Position numbers and translations under genes: made by a program. 64,000 bases of DNA from Salinibacterium hongtaonis (GTDB lineage Bacteria; Actinomycetota; Actinomycetes; Actinomycetales; Microbacteriaceae): contig NZ_CP026951.1 of the NCBI RefSeq assembly GCF_003065485.1, positions 1,302,001 to 1,366,000 on the forward strand, given 5' to 3'. A model generated the notes under the pieces. That model was not told where the DNA came from. It worked only from the letters and a program-made list of their open reading frames with translations, and ran no database searches. Positions within the stretch are counted from its first letter, which is position 1, and each line of letters begins with the position of its first letter. Shown here piece by piece: positions 19,560 to 30,221 of the stretch.

Positions 19560-20669
19560 ATGACCACGAATCCCCTCGCAGCACTGTCAGCCGCTGGCGT
19601 CAGCATCTGGCTCGACGACCTGTCCCGTGAGCGCATCAACTCCGGCGGATTGCAGCGCCTGCTCGCCGAGCGCAGCGTCGTCGGTGTCACCACCAACCCC
19701 ACGATCTTTGCGGGGGCACTGGCCAAGGGCGCTGCCTACGACGAGCAGGTTGCCGCTCTTGCCAAGTCCAATGTGAGCGTCACTGAAGCCGTCTTCGAGA
19801 TCACGACGGACGACGTGGCTGCGGGATGCGACATTCTTCGCCCGGTGTACGACTCGACTGACGGCCAGGATGGGCGGGTCTCGATCGAGGTTGAACCCGG
19901 ACTCGCACACGACGCTGCAGGCACGATCGAGCAGGGAACTCAGCTCTGGGCCAAGGTCAACCGCCCCAACGCGATGATCAAGGTGCCCGCGACCATCGCA
20001 GGACTCGAAGCCATCACGGCGCTCATCGCCGAGGGCATCAGCGTCAACGTGACCCTGATCTTTAGCCTTGAGCGCTACCGCGAAGTGATCAATGCTTACC
20101 TGACGGGTCTTGAGCGTGCCAAGGATGCCGGTGTCGATCTGGCAGGCATCCGCTCGGTTGCCTCGTTCTTTGTGTCGCGCGTTGACACGGAGATTGACAA
20201 GCGGCTCGATGCCATCGGCACCGAGAAGGCGACCGCCCTGCGAGGCAAGGCTGGCATCGCGAACGCTCGCCTCGCTTACCAGGTGTTCGAGCAGGCGTTT
20301 GACACGGAGCGCGCCAAGTCGCTCCTGGCCGCTGGCGCCCACGTGCAGCGCCCCCTCTGGGCCTCAACCGGGGTTAAGGATCCCACCCTCGACCCCACGT
20401 CTTACGTTGTCGAACTGGTAGCCCCGAACGTGGTCAACACGATGCCGGAGAAGACCATGGAGGCCACTTTCGAGCAGGGCGTTATCCGTGGCGACACGAT
20501 CACCGGAGCGTATGCAGAGGCCAACGAAGTGCTCGATGACATCGACTCGCTCGGTATTTCATACGACGAGGTTGTCGGACTTCTCGAGAAGGAGGGCGTC
20601 GACAAGTTCATCGTCTCGTGGAACGAATTGCTCGACACCGTTAGCGCAGCGCTGGAGGCGGCGCGGTGA
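19560..20669 (+). CDS. tal: Transaldolase
   Basis: Transaldolase transfers dihydroxyacetone units in the non-oxidative pentose phosphate branch. The 369-residue protein is the long TalB-unrelated class used by actinobacteria: [21 protein letters not shown] near the start, [10 protein letters not shown], the Schiff-base lysine region NAMIKVPAT, and [22 protein letters not shown] lies upstream of the ATG. Its TGA overlaps the GTG of pgi by four bases, so the two are translationally coupled; in some bacteria the two genes are fused. Confidence 0.96.
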   Translation: MTTNPLAALSAAGVSIWLDDLSRERINSGGLQRLLAERSVVGVTTNPTIFAGALAKGAAYDEQVAALAKSNVSVTEAVFEITTDDVAAGCDILRPVYDSTDGQDGRVSIEVEPGLAHDAAGTIEQGTQLWAKVNRPNAMIKVPATIAGLEAITALIAEGISVNVTLIFSLERYREVINAYLTGLERAKDAGVDLAGIRSVASFFVSRVDTEIDKRLDAIGTEKATALRGKAGIANARLAYQVFEQAFDTERAKSLLAAGAHVQRPLWASTGVKDPTLDPTSYVVELVAPNVVNTMPEKTMEATFEQGVIRGDTITGAYAEANEVLDDIDSLGISYDEVVGLLEKEGVDKFIVSWNELLDTVSAALEAAR

Positions 20670-22264
20670 GCTTCGATATCAGCGTAAGCGGGGATGCTGC
20701 CGAGGCAGTGGACAGGATCGTCCCGCAACTCGTTTCCGATCTCGTGGCCTCCCGCATTACGGCACAGGATCCCACCCTCTGGGGCCCGGCGGCCGAAGGC
20801 GAGGCCGCGAAACGTCTCGGCTGGACCGAAGCTGTCGTTGTTTCGGACGGACTGGTTGATGACATCATTGCCCTTCGCGACCGCCTTCGGTCGGAGGGGG
20901 TCGACCATATTGTGCTCGGTGGTATGGGAGGGTCGTCCCTCGCTCCCGAGGTCATCACCCGCACGGCGGGCGTTGAGCTCACTGTGCTCGATGCGACAGA
21001 CCCTGAGCAGGTGCTCAGGGCGCTGAACCACCGCATCGACCACACTGCCGTCGTCATCTCATCGAAGTCTGGTTCGACGGTCGAGACCGACAGCCAGAAG
21101 CGAGTCTATGAACGCGCATTCGCGGAAGCGGGAATCGACCCGATCACCCGCATCATCATCGTCACGGACCCCGATTCGCCGCTCGACCAGGCCGCGCGCG
21201 CTGACGGCTACCGAGTCTTCAACGCCGACCCCAACGTCGGAGGGCGATATTCCGCGCTGACGGCATTCGGTCTCGTGCCCTCCGGCCTCGCCGGTGTCGA
21301 CATCGCAGCGCTCTTGGATGAGGCGTCGTCAGTTGCCGGTCGTCTTGCCGTCGACCACCCCTCCAACCCCGGGCTGATTCTCGGAGCCGCCATTGCCGGA
21401 ACTCGGCCGTTGCGCGACAAGCTCGCGATCGTGCCGGACGGCACCTACATCGTTGGCTTTGCCGACTGGGCAGAACAGTTGATCGCTGAGTCGACCGGCA
21501 AGGATGGCAAGGGAATCCTGCCGATCGTGCTCGACAAGTACTCAACGGAGGTCAAGCTGGGGCTGAACGACGTTCAGATCGTTCGCCTGGTCGAGAGCGA
21601 GCGCGAGACCGAAGAGGTCGCAGCGGGCGAGATCGAGATCAGCGGTACACTCGGCGCCCAGTTGCTCGTTTGGGAGTACGCAACGGCGGTTGCCGGTCGC
21701 CTCCTTGGCATCAATCCGTTTGATCAGCCCGACGTCGAGTCGGCGAAAATTGCTACCCGTGGATTCCTCGAGCAGCAGCCAGAGCCGACCCCTGCAGCGT
21801 TCGTGGAGTCGGGCATCGAGGTGCGCGGCACGCAGAGCATTATCGCGGCTGCAACGTCCATCGACGCGGCTGTCGAAGCACTTCTCTCTTCGCTCCCCCA
21901 CGGCGGCTACGTTTCGGTGCAGGCCTACCTAGACCGCGGTGCCTACCCAGAGCTCGAGCTGCTGCGCGAGCGCCTAGCTGCTCGCACCGCTCGCCCGGTG
22001 ACATTCGGATGGGGTCCCCGCTTTCTGCATTCAACGGGGCAGTTCCACAAGGGAGGGCCAGCCGTAGGCGTCTTCTTGCAGCTTGTGGGCACGGCATCCG
22101 AAGACCTTGATATCCCCGGACGACCGTTCACCTTCGGTGAGCTTCTTCATGCGCAGGCCGCCGGCGATGCCAGCGTTCTAGAGGCGCATGGTCGCCCCGT
22201 TCTGACGCTCACCCTGAGCGAAAACCCTCAGGGCGTCGAGACCGTTTTGGACATCATCCGCTAA
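20666..22264 (+). CDS. pgi: Glucose-6-phosphate isomerase
   Basis: This enzyme links glycolysis and the pentose phosphate pathway by isomerising glucose-6-P and fructose-6-P. The 532-residue protein has two SIS domains: [12 protein letters not shown] and [10 protein letters not shown] in the first, and [18 protein letters not shown] with the conserved lysine/histidine region in the second. It belongs to the divergent Pgi group that accompanies or fuses with transaldolase rather than the classical E. coli type. GTG 20666 overlaps tal; the stop TAA shares one base with the zwf ATG. Confidence 0.93.
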   Translation: MSFDISVSGDAAEAVDRIVPQLVSDLVASRITAQDPTLWGPAAEGEAAKRLGWTEAVVVSDGLVDDIIALRDRLRSEGVDHIVLGGMGGSSLAPEVITRTAGVELTVLDATDPEQVLRALNHRIDHTAVVISSKSGSTVETDSQKRVYERAFAEAGIDPITRIIIVTDPDSPLDQAARADGYRVFNADPNVGGRYSALTAFGLVPSGLAGVDIAALLDEASSVAGRLAVDHPSNPGLILGAAIAGTRPLRDKLAIVPDGTYIVGFADWAEQLIAESTGKDGKGILPIVLDKYSTEVKLGLNDVQIVRLVESERETEEVAAGEIEISGTLGAQLLVWEYATAVAGRLLGINPFDQPDVESAKIATRGFLEQQPEPTPAAFVESGIEVRGTQSIIAAATSIDAAVEALLSSLPHGGYVSVQAYLDRGAYPELELLRERLAARTARPVTFGWGPRFLHSTGQFHKGGPAVGVFLQLVGTASEDLDIPGRPFTFGELLHAQAAGDASVLEAHGRPVLTLTLSENPQGVETVLDIIR

Positions 22265-23805
22265 TGGCGCCTGTTGACATCACGTCTGAGTTCAATCCGC
22301 TCCGACTGCCTTCGGATCGACGGCTCAATCGCATTGCCGGGCCGAGCGCGCTCGTTATCTTCGGCGTTACGGGCGACCTTTCGCGTAAGAAGCTCATGCC
22401 GGCGGTCTACGACCTCGCCAACCGGGGTCTGCTGCCGCCGGGGTTCGCCCTTGTCGGGTTCGCCCGCCGGGAGTGGGAAGACCAGGATTTTGAGCGCGTT
22501 GTGCACGAGAACGTCAAGAAGTACGCTCGAACGCCGTTCGACGAAGAGGTATGGAAGCAACTCGCCCAGGGCATTCGTTTTGTGCAGGGAGAGTTTGACG
22601 ATGACGACGCTTTCGAGCGTCTGAGTTCAACCCTCGACGAGCTAGATCGCGAGCGGGGAACGATGGGAAACCATGCGTTCTATCTCTCGATTCCGCCGAA
22701 GTCGTTCCCGGTCGTGACGGAACAGCTCCGTCGTTCGGGCCTTGCAGAACAGCGTGAGGGCCAATGGCGGCGCGTTGTGATCGAGAAGCCGTTTGGCAGT
22801 GACTTGGCTTCGGCCCGCGAGCTCAACAACGTCGTCGAATCGGTGTTCCCTGCGGATTCTGTGTTCCGCATCGACCATTACCTCGGCAAGGAGACGGTGC
22901 AGAACATCCTCGCTCTGAGGTTTGCCAATCAGCTCTTCGAACCGCTGTGGAACGCGCACTACGTCGATCATGTGCAGATCACGATGGCCGAGGACATTGG
23001 GGTCGGCGGCCGAGCCGGCTACTACGACGGCATTGGTGCTGCACGCGATGTCATCCAGAATCACCTCCTTCAGTTGCTCGCTCTCACAGCGATGGAGGAG
23101 CCGATCTCGTTCAGCGCCACTGAACTGCGCGCCGAGAAGGAAAAGGTTCTTGCCGCAGTGAGCCTGCCGAAGGATCTGTCGACGGCCACGGCACGCGGGC
23201 AGTACAGTGCTGGCCGGCAGGGCGGCGAAAAGGTCATCGGCTTTCTCGAAGAAGACGGCATGGACCCCGAATCCACCACCGAAACGTTTGCCGCGATCCG
23301 GTTGGATGTCGGCACCCGGCGCTGGGCTGGAGTTCCCTTCTACCTGCGCGCTGGCAAACGGCTCGGTCGTCGCGTAACCGAGATTGCGGTCGTGTTCAAG
23401 CGTGCGCCGCAGTATCTGTTTGCGGCGGATCAGACCTCGGCCCTCGGCCAGAATGCCCTCGTCATTCGCGTGCAGCCGGATGAGGGGGTCACCATCCGCT
23501 TCGGATCGAAGGTCCCTGGCGCCGGGATGCAGGTGCGCGACGTGACGATGGACTTTGGCTATGGACACGCGTTCACCGAGGCCAGCCCAGAAGCCTATGA
23601 GCGGTTAATTCTCGACGTGCTGCTGGGTGACCCGCCATTGTTCCCGCGCCATGAAGAGGTCGAACTCAGCTGGAAGATTCTCGACCCGATCGAGGAATTC
23701 TGGGCGACCCAGGGGCAGCCGGAGCAGTACCGTCCCGGAACCTGGGGCCCATCATCTGCCGACGAGCTCCTCGCTCGTGACGGCCGCACCTGGAGACGCC
23801 CGTGA
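22264..23805 (+). CDS. zwf: Glucose-6-phosphate dehydrogenase
   Basis: Zwf oxidises glucose-6-P with NADP as the first oxidative pentose phosphate step. The 513-residue protein shows the Rossmann loop FGVTGDLSRKKLMPA near residue 34, the catalytic RIDHYLGKETVQN segment with its histidine and lysine, and EEPISF. The ATG overlaps the pgi stop by one base and its TGA overlaps the opcA start by four. Confidence 0.97.
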   Translation: MAPVDITSEFNPLRLPSDRRLNRIAGPSALVIFGVTGDLSRKKLMPAVYDLANRGLLPPGFALVGFARREWEDQDFERVVHENVKKYARTPFDEEVWKQLAQGIRFVQGEFDDDDAFERLSSTLDELDRERGTMGNHAFYLSIPPKSFPVVTEQLRRSGLAEQREGQWRRVVIEKPFGSDLASARELNNVVESVFPADSVFRIDHYLGKETVQNILALRFANQLFEPLWNAHYVDHVQITMAEDIGVGGRAGYYDGIGAARDVIQNHLLQLLALTAMEEPISFSATELRAEKEKVLAAVSLPKDLSTATARGQYSAGRQGGEKVIGFLEEDGMDPESTTETFAAIRLDVGTRRWAGVPFYLRAGKRLGRRVTEIAVVFKRAPQYLFAADQTSALGQNALVIRVQPDEGVTIRFGSKVPGAGMQVRDVTMDFGYGHAFTEASPEAYERLILDVLLGDPPLFPRHEEVELSWKILDPIEEFWATQGQPEQYRPGTWGPSSADELLARDGRTWRRP

Positions 23806-24749
23806 TTGTCGATCTGCCCACCACCAACGGCAGTGCTATTTCTAAAGCCCTCGTGCGTCTTCGTGAAGAGGGTGGCGTCGTCGCGCTCGGGCGCGTGCTC
23901 ACCCTCGTGATCTCCACCGAGATCGGAAAAGAAGAAGAGGCGATCGAGGCAGCAAACGATGCATCGCGCGAGCACCCCATGCGAGTGATTGTGGTCTCGA
24001 CTCCCCCGCTCGGAGACACCACGCCGACACGCCTTGACGCACAGATCCGTGTCGGTGGCGATGCAGGGGCCAGCGAGGTCATTGTGCTCATGGCCTATGG
24101 CGATAACGCTCGGAGCGAAGAGAGCCTTGTCATGGGATTGCTGCTGCCCGACGCCCCCGTCGTCGCGTGGTGGCCCGGCCGCACACCGGATGTTGTTTCG
24201 GCATCATCGCTCGGTCGGATTGCGCAACGTCGCATCACTGACTCCGCGGCACACGAAGACCCCGGAGCCTTTCTCGAAGGCCTCAGTTCGAGCTACGCCC
24301 CCGGTGACACTGACTTCGCGTGGACCAGGCTCACGCTCTGGCGTGCTCAACTCGCCGCTGTACTGGACCAGCCACCCTATGACTCGGTGACCGCAGTGCA
24401 TGTGCGCGGATCATCCGACTCACCGTCGACCCGCCTCCTCGCCGCTTGGCTGCAGAAACAGCTTGAGGTGGTCGTGTCGTACGAGCTGACAACCGACGGC
24501 GCCTCGGGAATCCACGGAGTCACCCTCAGTAGGGCGTCGGGCGACATCGTCTTGGAACGGACGCACGCTCCCATCGCCACCCTGACCCAGCCCGGACAGC
24601 CCGTCCACGACATCTCGCTGCCCCGACGGAGCCTGCGCGACTGCCTCGCCGAGGAGCTTCGGCGCCTCGACCCAGACGACTTGTTCGGTACGGTGGTCGT
24701 TGAAGGGCTCAGCAACCTGGCCGAGCCCCAGAATCGGGAGCGACAATGA
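23802..24749 (+). CDS. opcA: Glucose-6-phosphate dehydrogenase assembly protein OpcA
   Basis: OpcA binds Zwf and is needed for full dehydrogenase activity in cyanobacteria and actinobacteria. The 315-residue protein starts at GTG 23802 overlapping the zwf stop. Recognisable segments are the EIVLMAYG-like EVIVLMAYGDNARSEESLV, LLLPDAPVVAWWPG and a C-terminal LAEELRRLDPDDLF. It has no enzyme motifs of its own. It overlaps pgl through ATGA. Confidence 0.94.
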   Translation: MIVDLPTTNGSAISKALVRLREEGGVVALGRVLTLVISTEIGKEEEAIEAANDASREHPMRVIVVSTPPLGDTTPTRLDAQIRVGGDAGASEVIVLMAYGDNARSEESLVMGLLLPDAPVVAWWPGRTPDVVSASSLGRIAQRRITDSAAHEDPGAFLEGLSSSYAPGDTDFAWTRLTLWRAQLAAVLDQPPYDSVTAVHVRGSSDSPSTRLLAAWLQKQLEVVVSYELTTDGASGIHGVTLSRASGDIVLERTHAPIATLTQPGQPVHDISLPRRSLRDCLAEELRRLDPDDLFGTVVVEGLSNLAEPQNRERQ

Positions 24750-25516
24750 CGCAGCCGCGCCGCCAAGTGATTGTGCACGACTCGAAGGATGCCCTGGTCG
24801 ACTCCGTTGCTGGCCGATTTATCGCCGAGATCGTGTCGCTGCAATCCGAGCAGTCGAGGGTGAGCGTGTGCCTCACGGGTGGTTCAGTGGGCATCGGCGT
24901 TCTTGCCGCTGTCGCCGCATCGCCGCTCCGCAACACCATCAATTGGGGCCGTATCGACCTGTGGTGGGGTGACGAGCGGTGGGTTCCCGCCCACCACGCG
25001 GATCGTAATGCGCAGCAGGCATGGGATGCTCTGCTCGGGTCCGTCGAGGTTCCCGAGGCCAATCTGCATGCGTTCCCTGCCGCTGACTCCGGTCTCACGC
25101 TCGACGAGGCCGCGGTCAAGTATGCAGAGGATCTGCGCAGTGCGGCGGCTCCCGGCGACGACGCTGTGGCGTTTGACCTGCTGTTTCTCGGCGTCGGCCC
25201 CGACGGGCATGTGGCGTCTTTGTTCCCCCGCCGAGGAGAGCTCGACGATGCCGGAACCGTGGTCGCCATCCGCGACTCCCCCAAGCCTCCGCCCGAGCGT
25301 CTGAGCCTCACCATGCCCGTGATCAACAAGGCTCAGCGCGTGTGGCTTGTTGTCGCAGGCCAGGACAAGGCGTCAGCGCTGGGGCTCGCATTGGCGGGAG
25401 CCAGCGTCCACCTTGTTCCCGTAGCGGGCGTTCAGGGCCAGCGCGAAACAATCTTCTTCGTTGATAACGACGCGGCTGTCGATGTCCCCCGCGAGCTCAT
25501 TGACGGTAACGACTAA
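24746..25516 (+). CDS. pgl: 6-phosphogluconolactonase
   Basis: Pgl hydrolyses 6-phosphogluconolactone, completing the oxidative branch up to 6-phosphogluconate. The 256-residue protein is of the DevB/NagB-like fold: CLTGGSVGIGVL near 46, WWGDERWVPAHHADRN, and FLGVGPDGHVASLFP with the catalytic histidine. ATG 24746 overlaps the opcA stop. It is the last gene of the tkt-pgl operon, and a hairpin follows. Confidence 0.95.
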   Translation: MTQPRRQVIVHDSKDALVDSVAGRFIAEIVSLQSEQSRVSVCLTGGSVGIGVLAAVAASPLRNTINWGRIDLWWGDERWVPAHHADRNAQQAWDALLGSVEVPEANLHAFPAADSGLTLDEAAVKYAEDLRSAAAPGDDAVAFDLLFLGVGPDGHVASLFPRRGELDDAGTVVAIRDSPKPPPERLSLTMPVINKAQRVWLVVAGQDKASALGLALAGASVHLVPVAGVQGQRETIFFVDNDAAVDVPRELIDGND

Positions 25517-25554
25517 GACCAGTCGACTCCGGTCACGTCCGACTCGTTAACGAC

Positions 25555-25589
25555 TGAACCGCTCCCGACCAATGGTCGGGAGCGGTTCA
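25555..25589. terminator. Hairpin between convergent pgl and rbpA
   Basis: A perfect 16-bp inverted repeat (25555-25570 with 25574-25589; core CCGCTCCCGACC) leaves a three-base loop. There is no T-run, but the very stable stem between two convergent operons fits a transcription terminator. Confidence 0.65.
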
Positions 25590-25607
25590 CAGTCTGCGTG
25601 AGGGCTC

Positions 25608-25970
25608 TTACTGAGCAACCGAGCCTCGGCGCGCCCGAAGCTGAGTCAGGGCCTCCTCGAGAAGAGTAACTGCCTCCTCTTCGGTGCGGCGTTCCTTCAC
25701 GTAAGCAAGGTGGGTCTTGTAGGGCTCGAGCTTCGCAACCTTGGGAGGGTTTTCGCGGTCCCGGCCAGCGGGAGCGCCACAGTTCGGGCAGTCGAGCTGT
25801 TCAGGAACCTCTTCTGGCTCGATCGTCGCGAGAAAGTAGGGGCTCATCTGGTGGCCACTGCCGCACCAGTAATGAACCTGAATACGCTCCGCGTGGAAAC
25901 CGCGGTCCTGCTCGCCCATGGGCCCTGCGCCTACGCGCGACCCCCTAATGGCGCTGCCACCTGATGCCAC
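25608..25970 (-). CDS. rbpA: RNA polymerase-binding protein RbpA
   Basis: RbpA binds the housekeeping sigma factor and RNA polymerase and stabilises open complexes in actinobacteria. The 120-residue protein begins MASGGSAIRGSRVGAGP, has a zinc-ribbon-like core with WCGSGHQ and CPNCG, and ends with the sigma-interacting KTHLAYVKERRTEEEAVTLLEEAL segment. AAGGAG lies five bases before GTG 25970. It follows secG by nine bases and is probably read from the glycolytic operon as well as from its own promoter. Confidence 0.95.
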   Translation of the reverse strand: MASGGSAIRGSRVGAGPMGEQDRGFHAERIQVHYWCGSGHQMSPYFLATIEPEEVPEQLDCPNCGAPAGRDRENPPKVAKLEPYKTHLAYVKERRTEEEAVTLLEEALTQLRARRGSVAQ

Positions 25971-25979
25971 GATTGCTCC

Positions 25980-26231
25980 TTATACTGCCGAGTCGAACTT
26001 GGTGATGAGTCCGAGGACGACGATGGTTGTGATCCATACGAGTCCTAGAATCACCGTGAAACGATTGAGGTTGCGCTCCGCAACGCCCGATGAACCGAGG
26101 TTCGACGTTACGCCGCCACCGAACATGTCGGACAGGCCGCCACCTCGCCCGCGGTGAAGCAGGATAAGCAGCGTCAGCAGGAGACTGGTGATGCCCAGGA
26201 TGACCTGCAGGATGACCTGAAGAATCTGCAC
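25980..26231 (-). CDS. secG: Preprotein translocase subunit SecG
   Basis: SecG is the small subunit of the SecYEG export channel. The 83-residue protein has two membrane helices (about 1-24 and 57-77) joined by LLHRGRGGGLSDMFGGG, the family hallmark. GTG 26231 is preferred because AAAGG precedes it at normal distance; the frame is open to 26273, but those residues do not match SecG. It lies between tpiA and rbpA, as in many actinobacteria. Confidence 0.94.
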   Translation of the reverse strand: MQILQVILQVILGITSLLLTLLILLHRGRGGGLSDMFGGGVTSNLGSSGVAERNLNRFTVILGLVWITTIVVLGLITKFDSAV

Positions 26232-26334
26232 GAAAAGCCTTTCGATGGTGCCCGCGGCGCGGACGGTACGCACTCGGGAGCAGGTAAGCCGTTGATCAGT
26301 ATAGCCGACGCCTCACAGGCGGCGGCAGGCTCGA

Positions 26335-27135
26335 TCAGATGTCGACGTGGCTCTTGAACCGGCTGATGCTCGAGAACTCCGCGACATCGAGGCTTGCGCC
26401 GCCGACGAGCGCTCCATCAACATTCGGCTGACGCAGGAATCCGGCAATGTTAGAGGACTTGACGGAACCGCCATACAGAATGCGAGTTGCGGCCCCAGCC
26501 TCGTCACCGAGCGCCGAGCTGACCACCGCGCGAAGAGCAACGGCAACCTGTTCTGCCTGCTCAGGCGTTGCAGCCTGGCCCGATCCGATTGCCCAGACGG
26601 GCTCATACGCCACAACAACATTGGCACCCTGAGCTACGCCAGCGAGAGCGGCCGTGAGCTGCGCAACCGGCACCGCGCTCGGCCCATGTTCGGCTAGATC
26701 GTCGGCTGTCTCTCCGACACAGATCACGGGGACGAGCCCATGCTTGAGTGCGGCAGCGACCTTGGCCGCAACAACACCATCAGTCTCGTTGTGCAGCGTG
26801 CGACGCTCCGAATGCCCGATGATCACGTACTCGCAGTCGAGTGCCTTGAGGAACGCACCAGAGATCTCGCCGGTGTAGGCACCCGAGTCGTGGGTCGAGA
26901 GATCCTGCGCGCCGTACTTGAGCTGGAGCTTGTCAGCGGCAATCAGCGTCTGCACCGAGCGCAGGTCGGTGAATGGCGGGAAGACGGCAACTTCGACTTC
27001 GGAGAAATCGAAACGAGCATCTTTGAGGCTCCATGCGAGCTTCTGCACAAATGCGATGGACTGCAGATGATCGAGGTTCATCTTCCAGTTGCCTGCGATG
27101 AACGGAACGCGTCCGCCCGCAGAGCCTGTTTTCAC
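26335..27135 (-). CDS. tpiA: Triosephosphate isomerase
   Basis: TpiA interconverts dihydroxyacetone phosphate and glyceraldehyde-3-phosphate. The 266-residue TIM barrel shows the catalytic lysine in NWKMN, His in IIGHSERR and Glu in AYEPVWAIGSGQ, plus the phosphate loop LYGGSVKSSN. GTG 27135 overlaps the pgk stop as GTGA; a TTG at 27141 is a less likely start. Confidence 0.97.
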   Translation of the reverse strand: MKTGSAGGRVPFIAGNWKMNLDHLQSIAFVQKLAWSLKDARFDFSEVEVAVFPPFTDLRSVQTLIAADKLQLKYGAQDLSTHDSGAYTGEISGAFLKALDCEYVIIGHSERRTLHNETDGVVAAKVAAALKHGLVPVICVGETADDLAEHGPSAVPVAQLTAALAGVAQGANVVVAYEPVWAIGSGQAATPEQAEQVAVALRAVVSSALGDEAGAATRILYGGSVKSSNIAGFLRQPNVDGALVGGASLDVAEFSSISRFKSHVDI

Positions 27136-28346
27136 TGCCAACCGAGGACCTCCAAGCCGGGGAGGGACTTGCCTTCGAGAAACTCGAGGCTAGCGCCGCC
27201 GCCCGTAGAAATATGACCAAACTGGGAATCGTCAAAGCCAAGGGCCCTGACAGCGGCGGCGGAGTCGCCCCCGCCAACGACGGAAAGGCCGTCTACCTGA
27301 GTCAGCGCCTCGGCCACCGCTCTGGTGCCCTCCGCAAATGCCTCGATTTCAAAGACACCCATGGGGCCGTTCCAGAACACGGTCGACGACGAGGCGATAG
27401 CGGAGGCGAAACGTTCCGCCGTCGCCGGCCCGATGTCGAGTCCGAGGCCCGACGCACCCCATGGCGTGTCTTCTAGCTTGTCGGCGGGGCGAACGACGTG
27501 TTCGGCATCCGCACCAAATTTGGATGCGACAACGGCATCCACGGGGATCACGATTTCGACTCCCAGACGCTCAGCCTCGGCAAGGTAGCCGCGGACCGTC
27601 TCGATTTGGTCCTCTTCAAGAAGGCTCGCCCCGACGCCGTAACCCTGAGCGGCGAGGAAGGTGTACATCATTCCCCCGCCGATAAGCAACGTGTCGACCT
27701 TGGGAAGGAGGTGCCCTATGACGCCGAGTTTGTCGGACACCTTGGAGCCGCCGAGAACCACCGTGTACGGCTTCTGAGGGCGTTCGGTGAGGCGTTCGAG
27801 AACGTCCAGCTCCGTGGCGATGAGCAGGCCAGCGGCGCTCGGAAGCGCCTTGGCCAGCTCATAGACGCTCGCCTGCTTGCGGTGCACTACTCCGAAACCG
27901 TCGGAGACGAACGCATCACCGAATGCAGCGAGCTGGGCCGCGAAGCCTTCGCGAACCGACTCGTCTTTCGACGTCTCCTCCGGGTTGAACCGAAGGTTCT
28001 CCAGCAGGGCAACATCGCCATCGCGTAGCGATGAAACAACGGCCCTGGCGGAGTCCCCAACGGTGTCGGTTGCGAATGCGACGGGCGCGTCAAGAAGCTC
28101 AGACAACCGCTCTGCGACGGGCGCGAGGCTGAACCGATCCTCCGGTGCACCCTTGGGGCGACCGAGGTGTGAGATCGCTATGACCCGTGCTCCTGCCTCG
28201 GAGAGCCGACGCAGTGTTGCCAGCGACGCTCGGATGCGTCCGTCATCCGTTATGACGGACCCGTCCAGCGGCACATTGAGGTCGCAGCGAACTACGACGG
28301 AGCGACCCTTGAGGTCACCGAGAGAATCGAGAGTGCGGAGAGTCAT
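27132..28346 (-). CDS. pgk: Phosphoglycerate kinase
   Basis: Pgk makes ATP from 1,3-bisphosphoglycerate. The 404-residue protein contains VVVRCDLNVPLDG, SHLGRPKG, LLENLRFN, GGSKVSDKLGV and the C-terminal nucleotide loop VVGGGDSAAAVRALG. It lies 24 bp after gapA and overlaps tpiA, so the three glycolytic genes are one transcription unit. Confidence 0.98.
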   Translation of the reverse strand: MTLRTLDSLGDLKGRSVVVRCDLNVPLDGSVITDDGRIRASLATLRRLSEAGARVIAISHLGRPKGAPEDRFSLAPVAERLSELLDAPVAFATDTVGDSARAVVSSLRDGDVALLENLRFNPEETSKDESVREGFAAQLAAFGDAFVSDGFGVVHRKQASVYELAKALPSAAGLLIATELDVLERLTERPQKPYTVVLGGSKVSDKLGVIGHLLPKVDTLLIGGGMMYTFLAAQGYGVGASLLEEDQIETVRGYLAEAERLGVEIVIPVDAVVASKFGADAEHVVRPADKLEDTPWGASGLGLDIGPATAERFASAIASSSTVFWNGPMGVFEIEAFAEGTRAVAEALTQVDGLSVVGGGDSAAAVRALGFDDSQFGHISTGGGASLEFLEGKSLPGLEVLGWQ

Positions 28347-28370
28347 CTGAGCTTTCTTGATCGAACGGAG

Positions 28371-29390
<1,020 letters not shown>

Positions 29391-29494
29391 TTAAATGCAT
29401 CGTCGGTCGGATGGACCAGGATGCGTGTGGGGGTGCGGAAACAGTGGTGCTGTTTTCGTGTTGCAGGTGGAACCTGGAGGTGCTCGGAGATGCT

Positions 29495-29523
29495 CTCCGG
29501 GCCGGCACGTGGCCGACCCGGAG
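29495..29523 (-). terminator. Hairpin after sodA
   Basis: A 7-bp stem (CTCCGGG at 29495-29501 with 29517-29523), extended by inner GC pairs, lies just downstream of the sodA stop on the minus strand. It has no T-run. The remaining gap to gapA (about 120 bp) should hold the gapA promoter, but I could not pick one with confidence. Confidence 0.4.
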
Positions 29524-29529
29524 CAATGA

Positions 29530-30156
29530 CTAGGAGAGTACCAGCAGGCCCGTCGTGCCCTTGCGGGCAGCCTCGAGACGCTGCTGAACGTTAGCCCAGT
29601 TCACGATGTTCCAGAACGCCTTGACGTAGTCCGCGCGGACGTTCTTGTAGTCGATGTAGTAAGCGTGCTCCCACACATCGAGCATGAGGATCGGCACCGT
29701 GCCGGCTGCCGAATTGCTCTGCTGGTCGAAGAGCTGCTGGATGATGAGTCGCTGCCCGATCGAGTCCCACGAGAGAACCGACCAGCCGGAGCCCTGGACA
29801 CCCAGGGCTGTTGCGGTGAAGTGCGCCTGGAACTTCTCGAATGAACCGAAGTTGTCGTCGATCGCGGCCGCAAGGTCGCCGGTGGGCTTGTCTCCACCAT
29901 CTGGGGACATGTTGGTCCAGAAAACCGAGTGGTTGACGTGCCCGCCCAGGTTGAACGCGAGATCCTTCTCAAGCTTGTTGACGTTTGCGAGGTCGCCCTT
30001 ATCGCGTGCCTCGGCGAGCTGGGCAAGAGCCGTGTTGGCTCCCGTCACGTAAGCCTGGTGGTGCTTGCTGTGATGCAGCTCCATGATCGTGCCGCTGATG
30101 CTGGGTTCGAGTGCCGCATAGTCATACGGCAGTTCGGGAAGGGTGTATTCAGCCAT
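29530..30156 (-). CDS. sodA: Superoxide dismutase, Mn/Fe family
   Basis: The enzyme converts superoxide to peroxide and oxygen. The 208-residue protein has all four metal ligands: His in [13 protein letters not shown], His in GHVNHSVFW, and Asp/His in [22 protein letters not shown]-type Mn/Fe discrimination cannot be settled by eye. ATG 30156, after AAGGAG, is the start. It sits between whiA and gapA, interrupting the usual whiA-gap order. Confidence 0.96.
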   Translation of the reverse strand: MAEYTLPELPYDYAALEPSISGTIMELHHSKHHQAYVTGANTALAQLAEARDKGDLANVNKLEKDLAFNLGGHVNHSVFWTNMSPDGGDKPTGDLAAAIDDNFGSFEKFQAHFTATALGVQGSGWSVLSWDSIGQRLIIQQLFDQQSNSAAGTVPILMLDVWEHAYYIDYKNVRADYVKAFWNIVNWANVQQRLEAARKGTTGLLVLS

Positions 30157-30221
30157 CTGGTTCTCCTTGATCAAAACCGCAGCACACCGGAGGATGTGCT
30201 CTCGGCGGGATGGGGTTCAGT

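Noticed and set aside
18692-19726. Long open frame antisense to tkt and tal
   Set aside because: It covers conserved transketolase and transaldolase codons on the other strand and shows no domain.
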